Of a stretch of DNA of 64,000 nucleotides, positions 25,526 to 33,175 are shown one piece after another. Where the stretch lies: positions 1-64,000 of the forward strand of contig JBKBOJ010000002.1 of the NCBI GenBank assembly GCA_046294815.1, given 5' to 3'. The number at the start of each line of letters is the position of its first letter. The first letter of the stretch is position 1. This DNA comes from Pelomonas sp046294815. Its GTDB lineage: Bacteria > Pseudomonadota > Gammaproteobacteria > Burkholderiales > Burkholderiaceae_C. Made by a program: the position numbers and the translations under genes. The notes under the pieces were generated by a model. The model had not been told where the DNA came from. It did not search any database and was given only the letters and a program-made list of their open reading frames with translations.

Positions 25526-26203
25526 ATGCTCGCCCCTGCCCGCCCCCACCGCCCACTGCTGGCCCTGACCGCTGGCCTGCTGCTGGTCGTCGCCTGGGAC
25601 GCCAGCGGCCTGGACCTCTGGCTGGCGCACGCCTTCGGCAGCCGTGCCGGTTTCCCGGCGCGCGAGGCCTTCTGGGCGCGCGGCCTGCTGCACGAGGGGA
25701 TGCGCATGCTCTGGCTGGCGGCCTGGCTGGCGCTGGCGGTGGACGCCTGGCGCCGAGCGCCGGTGGCCGACGGACCGTCGCGACTGGAGCGCCGCCGCGC
25801 GCTGATCGCCGGGCTGGCGCTGCTGCTGGTGGTGCCGGCGCTGAAATCTCTGAGCCACACCAGCTGCCCCTGGAGCCTGACGGACTTCGGCGGCAGCGCG
25901 CCCTGGGTGTCGCACTGGGACTGGACGCTGCGCGACGGCGGGCCCGGCCACTGCTTCCCGTCCGGCCACACGGCCGGCGCCGCCGCCTTCGCGCCGTTCG
26001 CCTGGATCTGGGGACGGCGCGGCTGGGTGCTGCTGGCACTCAGCACGGGCCTGGCCAGCCTCGGCCAGCTGGCGCGCGGCGCGCATTTCCTGAGCCACAC
26101 GCTGTGGGCGGCCTGGATCTGCGTGGCGCTGGGCTGGCTGCTGCTGCAGTTGCTGCGCCGGCCGCTGCCGCGGCTCAGGCCGGCGCTGCGCTGGCGCGAC
26201 TGA
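25526..26203 (+). CDS. PAP2-family membrane phosphatase
   Basis: A 225-residue inner-membrane phosphatase of the type 2 phosphatidic acid phosphatase superfamily, with about six helices. Catalytic motifs are KSLSHTSCPW (a variant of KxxxxxxRP with Trp in place of the usual end), FPSGHT (catalytic His) and GQLARGAHFLSHTLW (the SRxxxxxHxxxD-like block, lacking the final Asp). Such enzymes dephosphorylate lipid A, undecaprenyl pyrophosphate or phosphatidate. Divergence from an OmpR-type two-component system suggests envelope-stress control. The 3' end overlaps the convergent pseudogene by 29 bases. Confidence 0.82.
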   Translation: MLAPARPHRPLLALTAGLLLVVAWDASGLDLWLAHAFGSRAGFPAREAFWARGLLHEGMRMLWLAAWLALAVDAWRRAPVADGPSRLERRRALIAGLALLLVVPALKSLSHTSCPWSLTDFGGSAPWVSHWDWTLRDGGPGHCFPSGHTAGAAAFAPFAWIWGRRGWVLLALSTGLASLGQLARGAHFLSHTLWAAWICVALGWLLLQLLRRPLPRLRPALRWRD

Positions 26204-26559
26204 GCCTGCGCGCCAGCACGTCCATGAACACCTGCAGCGCGCCGAAGCGGTTGGCGCCGTTGAGGTTCATGTTGGACACATAGGGCAGCGTCAGCCCGTC
26301 CGCGCTGATGACGGCGTCGCCGCTGAACGCGCCCGGTGTGTCCGTCATCTGCAGGAAGCTGCCGGAGAGCAGGTCGTAGACGAAGACCTGGGTGTTGCCC
26401 TGGATGACGCCCGAAAAGCTCTGCGTGGCCACGTCGTGCAGCCGCACGCCCAGGTTGTCGGTGGCCACCGCAATGGTGTTGCCGTCGCGGCCTGGACCAG
26501 GCCGGCACACAACAGCGCGAGCAGCGGGGCGCGCGGCGCAGGCGCATGGTGCGAGACAT
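26175..26559 (-). pseudogene. Decayed secreted beta-propeller (PD40/WD40-like) gene
   Basis: Three reading frames on the minus strand each hold one piece of what looks like a single gene. At 26559 a start (MSRTMRLRRAP) is followed in a second frame by a signal-peptide core (LLALLCAGLVQA). In the third frame comes about 90 residues of repeat-type sequence (DGNTIAVATDNLGV, QVFVYDLLSGSFLQMTD, ISADGLTLPYVSN) that resembles PD40/TolB-like propeller blades. Two frameshifts and the small size, one or two blades instead of six or seven, indicate a pseudogene with an internal deletion. Its end overlaps the PAP2 gene. Confidence 0.6.
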
Positions 26560-26582
26560 CCGCTCCGGCGCGGGGCCTTGTC

Positions 26583-26588
26583 TACACT
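26583..26588 (+). promoter_or_regulatory. -10-like hexamer next to the kdsD start codon
   Basis: TACACT ends six bases before the ATG at 26595, with only GCCCGC between. This would start the LPS gene cluster transcript at or near the start codon. Confidence 0.4.
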
Positions 26589-26594
26589 GCCCGC

Positions 26595-27581
26595 ATGATT
26601 TCCCCCAATTTCGACGCCGCGCGTGCCATCCGCATGGGCCAGCAGGCCCTGGCGGTCGAGGCCCGCGCGCTGACCGAGCTGGGCCCGCGTCTGGGCGAGG
26701 CCTTCGGCCGCGCCGTGCAGGCCATCCTCGCCTGCCGCGGCCGCGTGGCCGTGATGGGCATGGGCAAGAGCGGCCATGTGGGCCGCAAGATCGCTGCCAC
26801 GCTCGCCTCCACCGGCACGCCCGCGCTATTCGTCCACCCCGCCGAGGCGGCCCACGGCGACCTGGGCATGGTCACCGGCGGCGACATCGTGCTGGCCCTG
26901 TCCAACTCCGGCGAGAGCGACGAGCTCAACGCCATCCTGCCGGTGCTCAGGCGCCTGGGTGTGCCCGTCGTCGCGATGACCGGGCGCCGGGAGTCCAGCC
27001 TGGCCGCGCATGCCGACATCGTGCTGGACAGCGCCGTGCCCGAAGAGGCCTGCCCGCTGCAACTCGCCCCCACCGCCAGCACCACCGCGCAGATGGCGCT
27101 GGGCGATGCGTTGGCCGTGGCGCTGCTGGATGCGCGCGGCTTCAAGGCCGAGGACTTTGCCCGCTCTCATCCCGGCGGCGCCTTGGGCCGCAAGCTGCTG
27201 ACCCATGTGCGCGACCTGATGCGCAGCGGCGACGCGCTGCCGCGTGTGGCGCCCAGCACGCCTTTCACCGAGCTGATGCGCGAGATGAGCGCCAAGGCGC
27301 TGGGCATGGCGGTGGTGGTCGACGCCGACGACCGTGTGCAAGGCATCTTCACCGACGGCGATCTGCGCCGGCTCATCGAGCAGGGCCGCGACCTGCGCGC
27401 GCTGACTGCGGCCGAAGTGGCTCATCCCAAGCCGCGCACGGTAGCCGCCGACGCGCTGGCGGTCGACGCCGCCGACCTGATGGAGGCGGCCCGCATCACG
27501 GTCGTCCTCGTCGTCGATGCCGAGCAGCACCTGCTGGGCGCCGTCAGCATCAACGACCTGATGCGCGCCAAGGTCATCTGA
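26595..27581 (+). CDS. kdsD: Arabinose-5-phosphate isomerase (KpsF/GutQ family)
   Basis: A 328-residue cytosolic enzyme that converts ribulose 5-phosphate to arabinose 5-phosphate, the first step of KDO synthesis. An N-terminal SIS domain (VAVMGMGKSGHVGRKIAATL, then VLALSNSGESDEL) is followed by two CBS domains from about residue 205 (MREMSAKALGMAVVVD; GIFTDGDLRRLIEQG; ITVVLVVDAEQHLLGAVS). The conserved His of the isomerase motif is in RSHPGGALGRKLL. It is joined to kdsC by TGATG. The pairing with kdsC and lptC fixes the role as LPS biosynthesis rather than sugar catabolism. Confidence 0.95.
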   Translation: MISPNFDAARAIRMGQQALAVEARALTELGPRLGEAFGRAVQAILACRGRVAVMGMGKSGHVGRKIAATLASTGTPALFVHPAEAAHGDLGMVTGGDIVLALSNSGESDELNAILPVLRRLGVPVVAMTGRRESSLAAHADIVLDSAVPEEACPLQLAPTASTTAQMALGDALAVALLDARGFKAEDFARSHPGGALGRKLLTHVRDLMRSGDALPRVAPSTPFTELMREMSAKALGMAVVVDADDRVQGIFTDGDLRRLIEQGRDLRALTAAEVAHPKPRTVAADALAVDAADLMEAARITVVLVVDAEQHLLGAVSINDLMRAKVI

Positions 27582-28159
27582 TGGCCGCGCTGCGCTTCCC
27601 CACCGAGTTGCTGGTCAAGGCCCAGGGCCGCGGCCTGGGCGTCAAACTGGCCCTGTTCGACGTGGACGGCGTGCTGACCGACGGCCGCATCTACATCGGC
27701 GAGCAGGGGGAGAGCTTCAAGGCCTTCAGCACGCTGGACGGCCATGGCCTGAAGTCGCTACAGCAGGCGGGCATCACGCCAGTCGTCATCACCGGCCGCG
27801 ACAGCCCCGCCGTGCGCCGCCGCGTGGCCGACCTGGGCCTGCAGCATGCGCTGTACGGCGTGGGCGACAAGCTGGCCGCCGCCGAGCCGCTGCTGCGGCA
27901 GCTGGGGGCGTCCTGGGGCGAGGTCGCTGCCATCGGCGACGATTGGCCCGACCTGCCGCTGCTGACCCGCGCCGGCTTCGCCTGCGCACCGCCGGGCGCC
28001 CATGCCGAGGTGCTGGCCGTGGCCCACCATGTCACGCGTGCGGCCGCCGGGTTCGGCGCGGCCCGCGAGTTCTGCGACCTGCTGCTGATGGCCGCAGGCC
28101 ACTACCAGCGCCTGCTGCACGCCCACCACGCCACGCTGGATGGAGGCCGGCCCGCGTGA
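27581..28159 (+). CDS. kdsC: 3-deoxy-D-manno-octulosonate 8-phosphate phosphatase
   Basis: A 192-residue HAD-superfamily phosphatase, class C0, that releases KDO from KDO 8-phosphate. The nucleophile Asp and acid Asp are in LALFDVDGVLTDG at residues 23-35. Motif II is VVITGRDS, the Lys is in GVGDKLAAAEPLL and motif III is AAIGDDWPDLPLL. The length is that of the tetrameric KdsC enzymes. It overlaps kdsD by one base and lptC by four (GTGA), so the three proteins should be co-translated. Confidence 0.95.
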   Translation: MAALRFPTELLVKAQGRGLGVKLALFDVDGVLTDGRIYIGEQGESFKAFSTLDGHGLKSLQQAGITPVVITGRDSPAVRRRVADLGLQHALYGVGDKLAAAEPLLRQLGASWGEVAAIGDDWPDLPLLTRAGFACAPPGAHAEVLAVAHHVTRAAAGFGAAREFCDLLLMAAGHYQRLLHAHHATLDGGRPA

Positions 28160-28818
28160 CGCCCACCCGCCTGCCCGCCCCCACGCCGCGCCGCCTGCGC
28201 CCGCCCCAGCCCTGGCTGTGGCGCGTGCAGAGCCTGCTGTCCAACTACCTGCCGCTGCTGCTGATGGCGCTGCTGGCCAGCGGCACCTGGTGGCTGGTGA
28301 AGAACACGCCGCTGCTGGGCGAGCCCGGCGAGCCCACGCCGCCGCGCCATGTGCCCGACTACCGCATGGCGAACTTCGAGATCCAGCGCATCGGCGCGGA
28401 CGGCCGGCTCAAGCTGCAGATCGCCGGTGCCGAGCTGCGCCACTACCCCGACACCGACACGATCGAGATCGACCAAGTGCGCGTGCGCGCGACCGCGCCC
28501 GACGGCAGCCTGGCCATCGCCGAGGCACGCCGCGCGCTCAGCAACGGCGACGGCAGCGACCTGCAGCTGCTGGGCGACGTGCGGCTGCGGCGGCTTGCAC
28601 CCGGCTCGGGCGACAACGCGCCGGCGCTGCTGGAGGTGCGCGGCGAGTTCCTGCAGGCACTGCGCCATAGCGAGGTGCTGCGCTCGCACCTGCCGGTACA
28701 GATCCGCCAGGGCGGCGCCACGCTCAATGCCAGCAACTTCGAGTACCGCCACCTGAGCGGCCAGCTGAGCTTCACCGGCAAGGCGCAGGGACAATTCAGC
28801 CCGCGGGGGGCGCGATGA
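28156..28818 (+). CDS. lptC: LPS export protein LptC
   Basis: A 220-residue bitopic inner-membrane protein that passes lipopolysaccharide from LptBFG to LptA. An N-terminal membrane helix at about residues 28-46 (LLSNYLPLLLMALLASGTW) is followed by a periplasmic beta-jellyroll (MANFEIQRIGADGRLKLQIAG). The start is GTG 28156, overlapping the kdsC stop. The usual partners lptA and lptB do not follow; an SDR gene overlaps the end instead. Family assignment rests on position, size and topology as well as the weakly conserved jellyroll. Confidence 0.88.
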   Translation: MTPTRLPAPTPRRLRPPQPWLWRVQSLLSNYLPLLLMALLASGTWWLVKNTPLLGEPGEPTPPRHVPDYRMANFEIQRIGADGRLKLQIAGAELRHYPDTDTIEIDQVRVRATAPDGSLAIAEARRALSNGDGSDLQLLGDVRLRRLAPGSGDNAPALLEVRGEFLQALRHSEVLRSHLPVQIRQGGATLNASNFEYRHLSGQLSFTGKAQGQFSPRGAR

Positions 28819-29588
28819 GTGAGTTGGTGTTCATCACCGGCGCGTCCAGCGGCATCGGCCAAGCGCTGGCGCTGCGCTACTACCGCGACGGCGCGCGGCT
28901 GGCGCTGGTGGCGCGCCGCGTCGACGAGGTCCAGCGCTGGGCCGCCGAGCAGCGGCTGGACGCCACGCGCTGGCGGGTCTACCGCGCCGACGTCGCCGAC
29001 CCCGAGGCCATGGCCCGTATCGGCCGCGAATGCATCGCCGCGCAAGGGCTGCCCGACGTCGTCATCGCCAACGCCGGCATCAGCATCGGCATGGACACGA
29101 CGCAGTTCGACGACCTGGACGTGATGCGCCGCGTGTTCGCGACCAACAACGTCGGCCTGGCTGCGACCTTCCACCCCTTCGTCGCGGCGATGAACGAGCG
29201 CGGCGCGGGCACCTTGGTGGGCATTGCCAGCGTGGCCGCCATCCGCGGTCTGCCGGGCCATGGGGCCTACTGCGCCAGCAAGGCGGCGGTCGTCGCCTAC
29301 TGCGAGAGCCTGCGCGGCGAATGCCGCCCCTACGGCGTCAAGGTCGTCACGCTGCTGCCCGGCTACATCGACACGCCGCTGACGCGCGGCAACCGCTATT
29401 CCATGCCCTTCCTGATGCCGGTGGACGACTTCGCCGACCGCGCCGTGCGCGCCATCCGCGCGCAGGTCAGCTACCGCGTCATCCCTTGGCAGATGGGCGT
29501 GCTGGCCAAGATCCTGCGGCTGCTGCCCAACTGGCTGTACGACCGCTTGCTGGCGGGCCGGCCGCGCAAGCAGCGCGCCGGCGGCTAG
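28815..29588 (+). CDS. Short-chain dehydrogenase/reductase (SDR)
   Basis: A 257-residue classical SDR. The cofactor loop is TGASSGIG at residues 8-15, the strand motif is NAGIS, the catalytic Ser precedes the active-site YCASK, and PGYIDTPLT is the loop after strand 6. The Arg-rich LVARRVDE after strand 2 suggests NADP(H). The substrate is unknown; the C-terminal hydrophobic, basic end (LPNWLYDRLLAGRPRKQR) could contact the membrane. Its ATG overlaps the lptC stop, which makes it a fixed member of the LPS operon here. Confidence 0.9.
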   Translation: MSELVFITGASSGIGQALALRYYRDGARLALVARRVDEVQRWAAEQRLDATRWRVYRADVADPEAMARIGRECIAAQGLPDVVIANAGISIGMDTTQFDDLDVMRRVFATNNVGLAATFHPFVAAMNERGAGTLVGIASVAAIRGLPGHGAYCASKAAVVAYCESLRGECRPYGVKVVTLLPGYIDTPLTRGNRYSMPFLMPVDDFADRAVRAIRAQVSYRVIPWQMGVLAKILRLLPNWLYDRLLAGRPRKQRAGG

Positions 29589-29734
29589 CGACACAGCGCG
29601 CCCAGCGTCAGCGCCGAGCTACAGCCAATGGACGGCCTGGGCGACCTGGTGACGCTGCGCACGGCTGCGAGCGGCAGTTGGCGCTGATGTCGCAGCACCG
29701 CATCGAGCTGTCACGCGCGCTCAGCTGCCGTTTC

Positions 29735-29797
29735 TGGGAGCCTGTCGGGCTTTGGGTCGGGAGCGCGCCCCCCCACCCCCCCCCCGACAGGCTCCTA
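29735..29797. repeat. Dispersed intergenic repeat, copy 1, with inverted second arm
   Basis: Bases 29735-29769 match the reverse complement of 59817-59851 at 34 of 35 positions. The first 13 bases of the core (GGAGCCTGTCGGG, 29737-29749) recur inverted at 29783-29795, so this copy can form a long hairpin; the loop holds a 16-base C-rich stretch. It sits between the SDR gene and the RRM gene's terminator. Bases 29589-29734, just before it, contain no gene I can recognise. Confidence 0.8.
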
Positions 29798-29828
29798 GGC
29801 GGAGCAACTGCGGGGCGCACACAAAAGA

Positions 29829-29850
29829 AAAGGCGCCCGCGGGCGCCTTT
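29829..29850 (-). terminator. Rho-independent terminator of the RRM protein gene
   Basis: A perfect 22-base palindrome (AAAGGCGCCCG and its complement). On the minus strand it is followed by TTCTTTTG, so it ends the transcript of the glycine-rich RNA-binding protein gene. Confidence 0.85.
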
Positions 29851-29870
29851 CGCTGATTCGCAACTGGTTT

Positions 29871-30365
29871 TCAGTAGCCGCCGCCGTAGCCGCCGCCACC
29901 CGAGCGGCCACCGCCGCCATAGCCACCGCCAGAGCGGCCACCACCACCGTAGCCGCCGCCACCGGAACGGCCACCGCCGAAGCCGCCACCACCACCACCA
30001 CCGCCATAGCCGCCGCCGCCCGAGCGGCCACCGCCGCCATAGCCGCCGCCACCACCGTAGCCACCGCCACCACCGTAGCCACCGCGGCCACCGCCGCCGA
30101 AGCCACCCGGACGCTCTTCACGAGGACGGGCCTCGTTCACGACCACGGCGCGGCCTTCCAGGGCCTGACCATTCATGCCGTTGATGGCGGCCTGCGCCTC
30201 TGCATCGGAACCCATCTCGACGAAGCCAAACCCCTTGGAGCGACCCGTCTCACGATCCATCATGACCTTTGCGGAGGTCACGGTGCCAAACTGACCAAAC
30301 GCCTCTTGCAACGATTCGTCACGCACGCTGTAGGCCAGATTGCCCACATAAAGCTTGTTTCCCAT
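29871..30365 (-). CDS. Glycine-rich RRM RNA-binding protein
   Basis: A 164-residue protein with one RNA recognition motif at residues 1-80 and a glycine-rich tail. RNP2 is LYVGNL at residues 5-10 and RNP1 is KGFGFVEM near residue 44, both intact. From about residue 87 the tail consists of GGYGGGG and GRSGGGG units with Tyr and Arg spaced through it, like plant and cyanobacterial cold-induced RNA-binding proteins; such tails promote condensation and RNA contacts. The tandem DNA repeats at 29875-30110 invite length variation by slippage. Low-temperature induction is likely by analogy. Confidence 0.93.
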   Translation of the reverse strand: MGNKLYVGNLAYSVRDESLQEAFGQFGTVTSAKVMMDRETGRSKGFGFVEMGSDAEAQAAINGMNGQALEGRAVVVNEARPREERPGGFGGGGRGGYGGGGGYGGGGGYGGGGRSGGGGYGGGGGGGGFGGGRSGGGGYGGGGRSGGGYGGGGRSGGGGYGGGY

Positions 30366-30588
30366 GGGGAAGCCCTTCTCTAACTCAAAACCAAAAAACC
30401 ATGTGGAGCTTCAACCCATCGTGAACCATTCAAGCGAAGGTGCGGCGTCCAGACACAGGCAATTCATTATGGTGGCGGGGTTCCCGATTCCGGGAAGGCG
30501 GCTTCAACAAGTGTTGTTTTTCAGATCTAGCACAAACCCTGGAGATAGCGCGTTCACATCGGGCCGTCATGGATAGGATGCCGCTGCG
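30366..30588. other. Divergent upstream region of the RRM gene and the membrane-protein gene
   Basis: This 223-base spacer is AT-richer than its surroundings. Read on the minus strand it includes a small hairpin (TCCCG-GAAT-CGGGA) and an AAAAACAACA stretch, then about 60 bases of U-rich leader (ACATGGTTTTTTGGTTTTG) before the RRM start. A long structured leader would fit cold-type post-transcriptional control. No gene is seen. Confidence 0.4.
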
Positions 30589-31488
30589 ATGAGCCTGCCC
30601 CTGATGCCCGCCCTGACCCGCGTCCTCGCCAGCGTCGACGCGCCGCGCAATCTGCGTGCGCTGTATGCCTTGCTGACGGGCTTCTGCATGGCCGGCCTGC
30701 TGATGGCCATGGCCCGCGCCGCGCTCGCGCGCGAGCAGGCGCTGCCGGGCGCGCTGTGGCTGGGCCTGGCGCTGGCTGTCGCCTTTTTCTGCGTCAATGC
30801 CACCGGCCTGATGTTGATGGATCAGGCCCGCGGCCGGCCGGTACGCGACCCGCAGGACGCACTGCTCGACGCGCTGCGCTGCGGCCACCACGTGTTGCTG
30901 GCGCTGCTGGCCTGCCTGGCGCTGGCCGGCGCCGCGGTGGCTCTGCTGGCCGGCCTGCTGACGGCCACACACTGGCCCTGGGTGGGTGCGCCGCTGCTGG
31001 CCGTGGCGCTGCCGCTGGGCGTGCTGCTGCTGGGCAGCATCGCCTTCGTGCTGGTCGTCCTGGTTGGGCCACTGGCTGGGCCCGCCGTCTGGGCCGGGCG
31101 CAGCAGCGGCGGCGTGCTGGTCTTTCTGCGCGACCGCCTGCGCCATGGCCTGCCCGAGACGGCGTTGCTGATGGCGGCCGTCTACCTGCTGGCGGCGCTG
31201 GCCACGGCGGCAGTCAGCTTCATCGTCGTCACCGGCAGCCAGCTGCTGGCCGGCCTGGCCATCCTGGGCGTGGGCATCGAGCTGCCGGCGCGACAGCTGC
31301 TGGCGGGCGTCATGGGCCTGGGACCGCGCAGCCTGGCCACCATCGGCGTGCCGCTGCAGGGCGGCAACCTGGGTCTGGCGGCACTGATCGGCGGCGGCGT
31401 GGTGTTCGCGCTGGCGCTGGTGCTGCCCACGCTGGTGTGGCTGCGCGGCTGCTGCGCGGTCTACCTGGCACTGACCGAAGACGCATGA
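30589..31488 (+). CDS. Polytopic membrane protein of unknown function
   Basis: A 299-residue, very hydrophobic protein with about seven or eight predicted helices (for example LYALLTGFCMAGLLMAMAR and LALAVAFFCVNATGLMLM). It has few charged residues outside the loops. No family motif is recognised. It carries a basic, conserved-looking loop DQARGRPVRDPQDALLDALR typical of membrane-bound regulators or permease subunits, but that is weak. It overlaps the BtuF-like gene by four bases (ATGA), so the two should act together. Confidence 0.7.
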   Translation: MSLPLMPALTRVLASVDAPRNLRALYALLTGFCMAGLLMAMARAALAREQALPGALWLGLALAVAFFCVNATGLMLMDQARGRPVRDPQDALLDALRCGHHVLLALLACLALAGAAVALLAGLLTATHWPWVGAPLLAVALPLGVLLLGSIAFVLVVLVGPLAGPAVWAGRSSGGVLVFLRDRLRHGLPETALLMAAVYLLAALATAAVSFIVVTGSQLLAGLAILGVGIELPARQLLAGVMGLGPRSLATIGVPLQGGNLGLAALIGGGVVFALALVLPTLVWLRGCCAVYLALTEDA

Positions 31489-32264
31489 GCCGCGGCGAGG
31501 GGCCTCGCATCGCGAGCTTGGTGCCCAGCGCCACCGAGACGCTGGTGGCGCTGGGACTGGCGCCGTGGCTGGTGGCGCGCACGGGCTTTTGCATCCATCC
31601 GGCCGAGGCAGTGCGCGACATCCCCAAGGTGGGCGGCACCAAGGACGTGAACCTCGCCAAGCTGCGGCGCCTGGCGCCCACGCATGTCGTCGTCAACGTG
31701 GACGAGAACCGGCGCGAGACGGCCGAGGCGTTGCAGACCTTCGTGCCGCAGCTCATCGTCACCCATCCGCGGCGGCCCGAGGACAACCCGGCGCTGTTCG
31801 AGCAGCTGCGCGCCGCCTTTGCCGGGCTGCCGGGGGTCAACGAGCGCGCAGCGGCGCTGGCAGCGGACTTCGACGCCGCGCTGGCGCGCTGCCGCGCCGA
31901 AACCCGTCCGGTGGAGAAGGTGCTCTACCTGATCTGGCGCAAACCCTGGATGACGGTGGCGCGCGACACCTACATCTCGACGCTGCTGGCTGAAGGCCAT
32001 TGGCAGACCTGGCCCGCGGTGGAGGGCGGCCCGCAAGGCGCAGGCCGCTATCCTGCCCTGGCGGGCGACGAGCCGTGGCTGGCCGACATCGACCGCGTAC
32101 TGCTCAGCTCCGAGCCCTACCGCTTCACGGCCGAGCACGTCGCCGAGGCGCAGGCGCTGTGCCCGCAGGCGCGGGTGCAACTGGTGGACGGCGAGCGCTT
32201 GAGCTGGTGGGGCGCGCGCGGCGCGGCGGGCCTGGACTATCTGCGCGAGCTGGCCGGGCACTGA
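31485..32264 (+). CDS. BtuF-like helical-backbone metal/cobalamin-binding protein without signal peptide
   Basis: A 259-residue protein of the type III substrate-binding fold (BtuF/FhuD/FecB). Recognised stretches are RIASLVPSATETLVALGLA at the start, GFCIHPAEAVRDIPKVGGT, the Asn-rich VVVNVDEN turn, VLYLIWRKPWMTVARDTYIS and DGERLSWWGAR. Family members are normally periplasmic and deliver vitamin B12 or siderophores to ABC importers. Here the mature domain begins seven residues after the Met and no signal peptide exists, so a cytosolic scavenging or sensing role is possible. No ABC permease or ATPase lies nearby. Confidence 0.82.
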   Translation: MSRGEGPRIASLVPSATETLVALGLAPWLVARTGFCIHPAEAVRDIPKVGGTKDVNLAKLRRLAPTHVVVNVDENRRETAEALQTFVPQLIVTHPRRPEDNPALFEQLRAAFAGLPGVNERAAALAADFDAALARCRAETRPVEKVLYLIWRKPWMTVARDTYISTLLAEGHWQTWPAVEGGPQGAGRYPALAGDEPWLADIDRVLLSSEPYRFTAEHVAEAQALCPQARVQLVDGERLSWWGARGAAGLDYLRELAGH

Positions 32265-32269
32265 CCCGC

Positions 32270-32275
32270 CACAAT
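32270..32275 (+). promoter_or_regulatory. -10-like hexamer next to the marC-type gene start
   Basis: CACAAT ends eight bases before the ATG at 32284; the gap TGCCCGCC has no Shine-Dalgarno match. Confidence 0.35.
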
Positions 32276-32283
32276 TGCCCGCC

Positions 32284-32919
32284 ATGGACATCTTCAAGCC
32301 TCTCGTCGCGCTACTGGCCATCGTGAATCCGGTGGGTGTCGTGCCTTTCTTCATCCACTTCACCAGCAGCTTCACGCGCGAGCAGCGGCGGCGCACCATC
32401 CTCGTGAGCGCCTGCACGGCGGGCATCGTCATCGGGCTGTCGGCGCTGTTCGGGCTGAAGATCATCGAGTTCTTCGGCATCTCGCTGGCCAGCTTCCAAG
32501 TCGGCGGTGGCTGCCTGCTCTTGATCAGCTCGCTGCAAATGCTCAACGCCAAGCCTGCCGAGGCCGGACCGCAGGACGTCAGTGACGGTGACAGCAAGGT
32601 GGACGCCGGCGCCAGCATCGCCGTCGTGCCGCTGGCCATCCCGCTGCTGACCGGGCCGGCCACCATCTCGACCATGGTCATCTACGCGGACAAGACCCGG
32701 CACTGGTGGGAGCTGGCCGTGCTGTGCGGCTACGGCGTGGTCGTCACCGCCGTGACCTTCGTGACCTTCTCGGCCTCGGGCCGCATCGCCCGCGTGCTGG
32801 GCCAGACCGGCATCAACATCATGACGCGGCTGATGGGCCTGATCCTCGCCGCGCTGGCCGTGGAGCTGCTGGCCGACGGGCTGATCAAGCTCTTTCCCGT
32901 GCTGGCAGGCCGGTCGTGA
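32284..32919 (+). CDS. MarC-family integral membrane protein
   Basis: A 211-residue inner-membrane protein with six helices. The family hallmark IVNPVGVVPFF is near residues 13-23, and the symmetrical second-half motif is AIPLLTGPATISTMVIYAD. MarC/UPF0056 proteins were once linked to antibiotic resistance, but that link was withdrawn; their transport role is unknown. Length and topology are normal. It begins 20 bases after the BtuF-like gene. Confidence 0.92.
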   Translation: MDIFKPLVALLAIVNPVGVVPFFIHFTSSFTREQRRRTILVSACTAGIVIGLSALFGLKIIEFFGISLASFQVGGGCLLLISSLQMLNAKPAEAGPQDVSDGDSKVDAGASIAVVPLAIPLLTGPATISTMVIYADKTRHWWELAVLCGYGVVVTAVTFVTFSASGRIARVLGQTGINIMTRLMGLILAALAVELLADGLIKLFPVLAGRS

Positions 32920-33175
32920 GCCTGTCAGCCCTGCCGCCCATCTGGATGGCGCCCGTGGCTGGCGGCGCAGGATGCCGACGCCACGCCGACCCGCGCCTGC
33001 TCCGACCGCCTGGCGCGCGGCCTGGCCAACCGGACCCGGGGTTGCGCCGCGGAACTCATTGCCGCCCTGAGGCGGCGCTGGCGGGCTTGACGATCGCCGG
33101 GATGATGCTGACGCACCGGCCGGGTCTCGCCCGGGCGAACGGCTGGCCCGCCGCAGCGTGAACTACGCTCGCGCC
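32920..33175. other. 256-base spacer with a possible gene remnant
   Basis: No confident gene is present. In the reading frame that continues after the MarC stop there is an open stretch of about 55 codons with coding-like third positions (for example SDRLARGLANRTRGCAAELI) and no start of its own; it may be the tail of a lost gene. A TACGCT hexamer at 33164-33169 lies just before the next start. Confidence 0.35.
33164..33169 (+). promoter_or_regulatory. -10-like hexamer next to the GMC oxidoreductase start
   Basis: TACGCT ends six bases before the ATG at 33176. It is a weaker match than other members of the pattern. Confidence 0.25.

Noticed and set aside
29871..30110. Regular short DNA repeats that could look like a CRISPR array.
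   Set aside because: The repeats are in frame with the RRM protein, have no spacers of constant length, and no cas genes are near.
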